Shown here: positions 54,901 through 64,000 of the stretch, piece after piece
How the letters are laid out: every line of letters begins with the position of its first letter
Position numbering within the stretch: position 1 is the stretch's first letter
Origin: Antennarius striatus
Taxonomy: Eukaryota; Chordata; Actinopteri; Lophiiformes; Antennariidae
Direction: 5' to 3'
DNA: 64,000 nt
Assembly (NCBI RefSeq): GCF_040054535.1
Contig: NC_090783.1
Location: forward strand, 2,586,001 to 2,650,000
Notes under the pieces: model-generated
Databases searched by the model: none
Told to the model about the DNA's origin: nothing
Seen by the model: only the letters and a program-made list of their open reading frames with translations
Program-made: the position numbers and the translations under genes

Positions 54901-57795
54901 GCGCCGGATCATTTTCATCCAGACTTTAGCAAAAAAAAGTGAGGTAACAAAAGATTAAAGAACAGTTCTTTTATTTCCTCACCTACCATTCTTTAAAATA
55001 AACCAGATGTGATTTGAATACATCTCTTCTGCATCATGAGCATCTTTGCTTTGCCACTATTACATCAACTTAGGACGCTGGTGTGTGATGTACCTTTACA
55101 CTGTGTGCCATTAGTTTTATCTAAGTAACGGCTTTGAACGTCAGAAGCATCACTGACCATCATCGCCTTCAGCTCCATGCTGTTGGGTGGAACAATGCGG
55201 CCGCCATACTGGAATGTTTTCTTCAGATTCTGCTCGCACGCCTTAGCGATGCCTTTTCACAGGAAACATTACATGTTGGAGTCTCGGTAATGCACACAAC
55301 AGATGAATACTTGTGTGTATGTGGGTTTTTTTTTTTTTAACCTTGATATTGCGGCCCGGCTGAGCAGGAGGCCTGTCGCAGGTATTTGTGCAGGAAGGGC
55401 TTGAGGACTTCAGAGCAGCGATAGAAAGCAGTCAGGTTGTACAGAAGCCTCCAGCCTCGCTGGCAGCTATCACTGCGTGACACAAGAGTCCACAGACGCA
55501 CTCGGGATTGAAGGCAGAGACGACACGAGTTTGTCCTGCTGCTCGTAATAAGTTAACGCAGACTTACGGTTTGGGGCTGGTGTTCGCTGTTAGCTGTTTG
55601 AGGACCTGGCAATAAGCTTCATCCCGCATCAAGGAGAACTCTCCAATGAGCTGAGGGGAGGGCAGACACACAAACAAACGTACACAAGCTATAAACCATC
55701 AAAAACAAAAATGACAGTCATAAAATAAGAGAATAAAAAGAATATTCCACCACAGCTTTATTTTACTGAAGAAAGAAATTATGCAAGTTGTTCCCTTGAA
55801 TTGCTCGGAAATAAAAAAGTAATAAAATGTGTAGAATCTCTAAAGTGTCAAAAGGCACGTCTTCAGTTCGTGGTAGAATTCTACATTTAGTTTCATGAAA
55901 AAATATAGAACAGTTTGATATTTGAGATAATTTCCACTCACACAATGAGTACAAAAAAAAATAATCACACGTAACCATGGAAACAGGTCATATAAAAACA
56001 TTAAAATGAAAAAGACACCTGTTCAAGCTGTGTTTACCTTGAGGAAGGTGCTGACCACTTCCTGTTCTGTTGATCCCCTTAATGGAGCGTCACCCATAAA
56101 CCGCATCACCGCTATGCAAAAAACACACAATCAGGACACACACACACACAACAACAACAACTATTTATTATATATTATTAAAAACCTAATTAGACAACGT
56201 CATTGGAGGAGGGAGGTGACAGCTTACACAGGAAGAGATCCGCTGCAACTCTGTTCATGGCTGGGTTGGTAAACTCTATTAGAGACTCGGTCAGAGGAGA
56301 CTACAAAAGTGAAAAAAAATAAAAAAATCAACACAAACGTAAAAAAAACAACCATGACGTCATGAGGAGATAAAGATGCTTTCAGTTTAGGCACCTTGGA
56401 GAACTTGATCATGTCGACGGGCTCCCTGGAGTCTCTGTTTTTACTTTTGCTCTTCAGGGAATCTCTGAGAACAAAATCAGGTTCAATAAAACACGGATGA
56501 ATCAGCAACATGTAAGGTGAAGGTGATTTTAAGTCTAAATGCTTGCTGCAGTTCAATAACTCTTAGTTCTAAACTAATGAGTAATAACAGCCCATAGTTT
56601 TAAAACTACATGAACGACAAGTCATTCAGAAATGCAGTGGAGGAGACGTCCAAATGTTCATATAAATATGTCAGAACCAGATGTATTTATTCCAGTGCCG
56701 TTTGTTTGTGTTTTGCGTGTCTGTCTTCGTCTCACCCTTTCCCTTTGGTTCCTTGTCTGAAGTACTTCTGAGCAAACTCCACCATGTCGTATTTACTGTC
56801 CTGCAGCATCCTTTCATCCAAATCTCCATCCGGGAAGCCGTCAATGGAAACTCTCTGAAAAATCCAAGATCAACAATAAAGACGATGTGACACTCTGACA
56901 GAAAAAGAAAAATCCTGCACGTGGGTGTGCTGGTGCACCTCGATGGTTTGATCTATCTCGTGTGCCGCCATGGTGGACGCCACGGCGACGGCGACAGCTG
57001 AGGACACGGCGAACTGTCCTACTCCTCCTTGAGGCTCTGCCTTGCGTTCTAGCGGCAGCGAAAGGAAGTCAGGAGGAGCGATGGGATGGACGCACTCCCC
57101 TGGGAAAGCGCCGGAGCGGCTGAACACGGCGCCGAACTTCCAACCTGACAAGCAGAGAAGATGAAGTCCAAATGAAACATGTAGAAATATAAAACTCGAC
57201 TTGAGGTACCAGTGAACCTCCTGGAATTTAGCCACAATCTCTCAAAGCTGTTCATTTGATTTGCTTATTTGTAAAATTTAAGTCTGGATCTGGTGAACAT
57301 GTCGAACAAAATTCATGGATCTGAACAGTCGCTCACCAAAGTCTGGAGTGTCTCTTTTAAGCTCTTCTAAAAACACCACCTTTTTCTTCACCACACAGCC
57401 GTAGCTGTAACCTGGAGAACACACACAGGGCAAAACACACAACTCACGGATCACATATTCACTCTTGAACTCCCACAATGCCCCCCACCTCTCCAGAGTC
57501 TTACCCTTCTCCAGCCCGTCCATAACCTGCAGCCTGATGATGTCCCCTTTGTGAAAACTGAGCATGGAGCGATCGTCCGTCACAAAGTTACGCTCTGCGA
57601 TCACGTAGTCCGAGTCCTGCAAGACAGACGGACGCTCCGACATCGGTTTGAGCTGCAGGGCTTTTTGTGATCACTGTTCTGGACTGAAGTTTAGTCTTAA
57701 CTTCTCCACCAATACTTCATTTACTGACTTTTCTCCAAATCTGGTGTTTGCTTTTGATGGTTAATGCTTTATTCTAACTCCATCAGCAACAATTA

Positions 57796-57860
<65 letters not shown>

Positions 57861-60800
57861 CGTGTACCTTTTTGATCTCATCGATGAAGGTGTCTATGAG
57901 ATGTTTGACTTGTGGCGCCTTGGCCGAGAACAGGATCAGCTTCTCGTTGGTCAGATTGAACTCCAGCATGTTTTCGGACGGGATGGTTACAAAGAGGATG
58001 TCTGCATAGCTGAAGAAATAAATTCAGGATTCAGGACATGAACAGTGGAAGTAAGCAGGTAGATAGTGAGAGTATGTTCAGTAGTGAGAGTAGTGTCTTC
58101 AGAATTTATGTGTAAACGCACAAAGATGAAGATAAACCAACTGTGATGATAAAGCAGAAGCACAAACGGCACACACGTGTAGGGTCGCAGCACTCTGAAG
58201 TAGTCTGGAGCTGCAGCGCTGCTCTTCACCGTCTTCAGAAGCTTTATTCCGCCGTGGGACACTGACAGCACCTGGACGCCTGTTCCCACGCTGCCCTGCA
58301 TAAAAACACACAAACACACACAGAGGTTTAACAAAACTCAAGTCGCTCATCCTTTACCTCCCTCGTCCTTCCTCACCGATGCAGGGAACAGACGGGAGAA
58401 GTATATCTCCCAGGTTTCTCTCGCCGCGGTGACGATGGTTTTCTTCACATGGTCATCCACAGGATCCATATTCTGTTCAACGCCGTATTTACCTGTCATC
58501 CACACAAAGGAGTCAGAGCAGCTCATGAATGTCAAAGAGAGGCCTTTGCATCGGAACATATGGTCCAAATAATGATTGAAGGAAGAACAGACAGACTACC
58601 GAAAAGAGCTTTCATTTTCTGCCTTTCATCCCGCGTGATGCGAACACACGCCTCAGACAGGGTGTCGTTCACAATCTGCAGGAGAGACGAAGACACGAGA
58701 GCAGAGGACAGAGGACAGAGGAGAGGACGCATTCTTTATGTGGATGATTTAGTTTTATATCAGGTAAGAGGTTAAAATAAAAAAGGTAATGATATAAGAT
58801 GAGAAAAGAATTTTTATTTCCTTTCATCCGGCATTAACGCAATCATCGCTTGTGTTACCTGTTTGAAAATGAGGTCCAGCACCAGAGGCTGGTTGAAACT
58901 GTCTTTGGGATAAAATATCTGTAAAAAAAAAGAAAAAAAAGAGTCAAATATAAAGAGCAGAACAGAAACATGAGCTTTCCTACCTCTGATCTCAGTAGTT
59001 CTGTTTAGACAAACCTCCTTCCTGAGATACAGTCTCCAGGGAACGTTGGTGTAGGTGTAGTGCTCTTCATTGATGGTCTGATGAAGCTGAGTCTGAATCG
59101 TCTCCGTCTCCACAGGAAGCTCTCGAGAAACTGCACAGAAGTTACATTTAGACTCTTTAAACCACGACTACAAGACAGTTGTGCCTCTGTTGAAATGACC
59201 TCCTGTATTCCTGACTTCACCTCTAACATCCTGATCCGTTTTTATGCATATAAATAAACATTAAAGCAGAATCTAACAAAAGGAAGTCTATGTTTTCGTT
59301 TCCTAGGGGTGTTTTTCTCTCCTACGTTCGGTTTAGAGAGCGAACTCGAGACTGCGGGATTTTCACACCAGCTGAGCATCTCAGCAGGTAATTTCATGGA
59401 TCAGGTCTTTCCCTGTACTTGATAGACGGCTGCCAGGGAAAGGGGTTTGTTGGTAAACCCCTGAAATAGTGGACGCTGAGTCAGAAGTACAAATATTTGG
59501 TTGTCTGTATTTATACCTAAACATAACTCACTGGGACAGGAAGGCAGACGTCTTAAGTCTGCAGAAAAAAAAAGGCTTCTTCTGCATTGGCACGAGAAGA
59601 AGAGGGTATAATTTTAGCATGTGTGAGTACCTGGAGGAGGAACGGGGAGAGGACGATCAGGCGCTCTCCTCTTCGTGCTCTTGGCGGGTTTGAATCCCGC
59701 CTCTTTCATGGCAGACGCAGATGGTGAGGGGGCAACGGGCCGTTTGGGCTAGACAGGCACAAACGCGTGACATGACTGATTTCTAGCACATTATTTACAC
59801 AAGTGTGCTTCACGCACACTTCTTCTGCTCTGCGACTGTGTTCCAGCATTTTACAGGTGTGTGTGTGTGTGTGTGTGTCAATGTCTACCTGTGGAGCAGG
59901 AGGGTTGTCCATCTGGGGTTTCAGAATCTGTAAAGCTTCATCTCGAGGGCTTTGCTTCTTCTTAAACTTTCCCTCTGGTCTACTGCACTCGTGCAAAGAA
60001 AAAAGTGCCAGCATCAATGACGTGTGGTGTGTGTGTACGTGTGTGTGTGTGTGTGTACGTGTGAGCACTTACCCCTTGCCAGCCGGCAGCACGTCTGCCG
60101 GCGGAGGCGGTGAGTTGTACCTTCGGATGATTTCTTTAAGAGGAACATTGATGAAATTATTAATAATCTCTCTCTTCTTTCACCGCTTCAAACAAACACA
60201 CATGTCAGACTTCACATCGACCGATCATCTTTTATAGAGTATCGATCACCCGTTCAATGAGTCACACTTCCTTTTATTCTAGCTCCAGATACCTTGGATG
60301 TCGTGACTGGGGGTGATGTGATCCTTAGACTGAGATGAGTACTTCACCACCTCTCCAGAGGGGGGCAGCGGAGAGGTCCTGACTGGAGCTACACAACAAA
60401 CCAATGAGGCCTTAATACCCTCTTGTGTAAATCTCTTTTAAGTGAGAACTTTAGCTAACGGGTCTCATTCTCTTCTTTATTTGTCTTACCAAACTTCCTG
60501 ACTGGCGTGTCCTTGTTTACGGGGACGCCCGGAGCTTTTCTCCGAGGAATGCTGTCCTTACCTGACTGAACCTGAAAGAGTCACACAGAGGCCATGTTTT
60601 TTTTTGGTTTTTTTTCTTAAAGTTCATCTTTAGTATGAGATGAACAGTAAAAAAAAAAAAAGTAAAAGCACATATCGAGCAGTAAATGCAGCATTTCTTC
60701 TTGAAGTTATTTTCAAACTGCCATTGAAACATCAGGGCTGTAAATTGTTGGTAGATGGTTCATCAGGTCACAAGGTCACACAAAAAAATTCCCTTGATGG

Positions 60801-61881
60801 AAAATCATAACATGAAAAAATTGAATGAGCATGATTACATCAGATCAAAGATGAGGTCGACTCAGCAGCAGAAGTCAAACCTCGGTTTCATTTCTCTTAC
60901 ATTTGGAGAGTTCATCATCATCAGAAACATAGTTCCTGTATTTATTATAAAATAAACCCCCCATTCTCTCCATAAAAGGAAATTGCGTGTTGTTTTGTGG
61001 TCATCATTTTTCCTGGGAATGCATTTCTTGTTGTTTTTGTCACCTATACAAATGACCGTAACATCTAATAAATATAAAGGTTTTTGAATTGAATTTGAAT
61101 TGAATTGAATCTGTCATGCAACATGATAAGTAGATCATTATCATCTGATGTAATATAATAAATATCAGCGTTACCGACCTGAGCAGAGGTGTTGGCTTTA
61201 GCTGGTGCTGGCTCTGCGTCTTTGGAGCTGAGTTGAGGTTTGGGGTCAGGGTGGGGGGTCTGGGGCTGAGGCTGAACCTGCGGCTGCGATGGAGTTTGTT
61301 CCTGTCGAGCAGCAGCAGCAGGAGGAGGAGGGTAGGGGCTGGGTGTAATATCTGCAGCAGCGTAGGACGTGGGACTGAAATTAGCATAGGGGCTGGGGGG
61401 GATGTTGGCGTACGGACTCGGGGGTACAACTGAGTAAGGGGCGTAGGGACTGGGAGGGTGGTGCGGAAGAGGGCTCATGGGAGGGCTTGTGATCGGGGAG
61501 GTGGGGGGGCTTGACACTGGGGTGTTGACCATGGCCATGGCCTGCATGGTCATCTGCTGAGCCTGGGAAAAGAAAAGATGACGTGGTACTTCCAAAACAG
61601 GTCCTACAGGGGAAGAATGAAACAGCTGCAGGTCCAGATGGGGGGCGGTTTTACCATGATGACGGCCTGCTGGTTGACGATGGCCGCCTGCTGCTGGGCC
61701 ACCACATCCTGCTGGGCATCTGGAGCAGAGAGGAGGAAGAAGCAGGTAAACAGGGAGGACGAGGATGAATCACGCCTGATCAGGTGGTTTTTATACAAAC
61801 CAGGTGCTACAGGTGCTACCGCGGCGACGGGAGGAGACATGACACCTCCCACAGGAAGGACTCTGACAGCTGCGGAGACAG

Positions 61882-61919
<38 letters not shown>

Positions 61920-63414
61920 CCAAGCGTGGTCAGATTTCAAGTATGTGTGTGGGTTTTTTTTACAGGTGTTAATGATGAAGGGAGCTACATTTCATTTTCT
62001 CCAGGACTGAATCACGTGTGATGTTACGAAGAGAGAATAGTGGAGTATTTATAAAACAGGGCTCCAAACAGTGATTTCTGACTGACCACCAGGTGGAGGT
62101 GGGGGACCGGCTGACGCTCCCTGCTGCTGCCACGCTCCTCCGATGCCCCCAGCCCCCTTCATCCTGCTGGACAGTTCGGCAGCTGATTCCATTTCCTGTG
62201 AGACAAACGGAGAAGAATTCATAGAAGGAGAGAGTTTGACATTAATCATTAGAAACACAAATTCAGCTGAAGAAACACTTTTGAGAATTATATACAGTAC
62301 TAAACATAGGTGGACTTGAAAATGGGTGCTGATAGCAAATCAATAGATCAGTGTCAGCTGATCTATCAGTATCAGCTGAGGGGCGATGAGAGATTACCGT
62401 ACAAGTATGGAAAAGACATCTTAATATGTATGACATTTTAATGTCATAAAATCTAATATCATAATTTTTTTAGATTCTAAATTAAAATCTGACTTTCTTA
62501 ATTTTGGTATCTATTTTTTTTAATCAAATGACAAATGGAGTTTCATAGAAAAAATAAAATCTTCCTTAAAATAAACTCCTACCACATTCACATAATCAGT
62601 CAGGGGAGATCCCCGCTCCTGTCATCCAATTAGAAATCAGCCACTGACCCATAAATCCATAGGACCCTATGTGCATGTGTGTGTGTTTGTGTGTGTGTCA
62701 TGTCTCATTAAATAGTAAGCCCTTCATTTGCTAGAGTGTCAGTTCCTCGTAAGCAGATCCCGGCGTTGCCTGGGTGGGAAATCATTGTGGCGATCTGGTG
62801 GCTGTGACAGTTGCGGTAACTGGGTAACGTAAGAGGTTGCCGGGCGGGAGAGGTCTGTAGAACACCGCTGACACATGCTAATTCCTGTCAGATGCATCCG
62901 ATAGCAGGGCTAACGTTCACCACATCGCTGCCCCAAGCTGAAGACTGATAGATCACCGCTGGCCCTGCTCGAGGTGCAGGGATTCCAATACAGCTGAAGC
63001 TGCACTTTACGACAACGGTGCATTATGGGAGATGGTCAGACGTGTCAGAGTGAGTGGATTTTTGGTGACGTACGCCGTTCCTGTCGGACAGCGCCGGGTC
63101 GAACAGGCTGTCGAGGTAGCGGTCCATTCCCCTCTGAGGCTCGAACTCTGTGGGGAGACGGGAGGGAGGGGGTCAGGCTTTACAGGAATCATGATTAACA
63201 CATCTGAATGATCGCGTGTTTTTGTTAACACCTACCATCAGAGCCAGGGATGGCTGAAGACACGATGTCATCGGTCATATAAACCCCGCCCCCCAAAAGG
63301 CTTCTGAAAAACAAAGGGTCAAAAAAGCATCTCTGGGTCAAGCCAGTATTCTACATCAATCAAAAACAAACAAACAAATAATCGAAGCATCTATACGTGG
63401 GTATAATGGCGGTT

Positions 63415-63455
<41 letters not shown>

Positions 63456-63804
63456 TCACATGCTAGCATTGGCTCGCACTCTGGTCGGTTCCTGTGCTGA
63501 GATGATGAAGTAGCTGCTGTGTTTGGGGAAGTCGGCAGAAAGCTCCAAGTCCGACATCAGATCCAGAACGTAGTCCGACCCCTCCAGCTCCACCCACTGC
63601 GCCGGCTCTTTGAGCAGCACCGACCAGCCTCGACGGCCCTCCACCACGCCCCTGAAGACCCCCACAAACGTACAAATGGTGACGCGATCTCATGCCAGTT
63701 CATTCAGTCAAGATTCAAAGTCAGGCGGTACCTGTGTTGTAGGATGTCTTTGGCCATTTCTTCTCCTGTCGTCCAGGAGTGGAGAGGACACAGCAAAGAC
63801 ACTC
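51919..63804 (-). CDS. myo15a: unconventional myosin XVa, C-terminal 37 exons (partial)
   Basis: Minus strand, entering from the right edge; 37 exons with matching phases encode about 1376 residues. In order: FERM-like remnant (63804-63236); proline-rich linker (62195-59631; 61562-61179 has PPSPYA repeats); second myosin-tail region (59130-57868); SH3 domain (57616-57337; [34 protein letters not shown]); linker 57144-56939; MyTH4 (56854-54781; [57 protein letters not shown]); FERM (54709-52116; [32 protein letters not shown]); last exon 52020-51919. It ends SEITML, a class I PDZ ligand for whirlin, which myosin XVa delivers to hair-cell stereocilia tips. Loss of this myosin causes deafness (human DFNB3). 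The motor and first MyTH4 lie outside the window. The donor of the 62195 exon is 62090 or 62087. Confidence 0.95.
57801..57858. repeat. (GT)n, sense (CA)n just after a myo15a donor
   Basis: On the myo15a strand this is a CA run beginning about 10 bases after the donor at 57867. Confidence 0.95.
61885..61918. repeat. (CA)n, sense (TG)n just before a myo15a acceptor
   Basis: On the myo15a strand this is a TG run about 15 bases upstream of the acceptor for the exon starting at 61869. Confidence 0.95.
62196..63073. other. unusually long myo15a intron
   Basis: This 878-base intron lies among neighbours mostly of 80-250 bases. The stretch 62750-63000 is less AT-rich and more complex than other introns here. 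No exon is seen in it. Confidence 0.4.
63419..63453. repeat. (GT)n, sense (CA)n just after a myo15a donor
   Basis: On the myo15a strand the intron begins GTGAGACACAC at 63459 and runs straight into the CA repeat. Confidence 0.95.
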
Positions 63805-64000
63805 CTGCAGAAGAAAAGATGGATGTGAAACGTGATGTGATACGAGCTACTTGATCTACAAGTTATTCGAGATACGAGCTGTCGCTCTGTCCGTATTTTT
63901 GTTCAACATACGAGCAAAAATCCAAGATAGGAGCTGTGGTTCGAGACACTAGTTGGCGGATGGATACAACATCAGTGAGACTGGATCTCGTTCTCATTGG

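Overview
The window is vertebrate nuclear DNA, almost certainly from a teleost fish. Genes are split into many short exons with mostly 80-300 bp GT-AG introns. Dinucleotide microsatellites are abundant. The interspersed repeats are fish-type: L2/Maui-like LINE tails, a tRNA-like SINE, a Tigger-like fragment. Every recognisable gene is a vertebrate gene. No prokaryotic, plasmid, phage or CRISPR content is seen.

Layout. Plus strand: the 3' end of a perforin-1-like gene (23-1035); a 985-residue mucin-like, SEA/EGF-type single-pass membrane protein resembling interphotoreceptor matrix proteoglycan 2 (2806-9591); cytoplasmic beta-actin with its CArG promoter and intronic CArG box (12.2-15.9 kb); fbxl18 (17465-21049); and an unrecognised gene with a SUMO-interacting motif and a cysteine-rich domain (23340 to about 27474). 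Minus strand: smcr8 (28803-33011) and mief2 (35249-38662). A repeat-rich stretch (40.3-45.3 kb) carries an L2-like LINE with a nested MITE, a plus-strand, intron-bearing, divergent CFAP20-like gene (42125-43317), a SINE and a second LINE. Minus strand again: alkbh5 (47664-49751) and the 3' 37 exons of myo15a (51919-63804, continuing off the right edge).

The locus joins two blocks that lie on different human chromosomes. actb-fbxl18 corresponds to 7p22.1. myo15a-alkbh5-mief2-smcr8 corresponds to the Smith-Magenis region of 17p11.2, in the same order and orientation. LLGL1, FLII and TOP3A, which sit among the latter genes in human, are absent here. The genes do not form a pathway; they cover cytoskeleton (actb, myo15a), ubiquitin ligase adaptor (fbxl18), autophagy (smcr8), mitochondrial fission (mief2), m6A demethylation (alkbh5), cilia (CFAP20-like) and immune pore formation (perforin).

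Exon boundaries were read by hand from splice consensus and checked for phase continuity. Family assignments come from recognised sequence, not from a search. The most notable items are the uncharacterised SIM/Cys-rich gene, the divergent CFAP20 paralogue, the strand-polarised CA/TG repeats beside splice sites, two unusual substitutions in beta-actin, and a possible two-exon microprotein at 46.1-46.7 kb.
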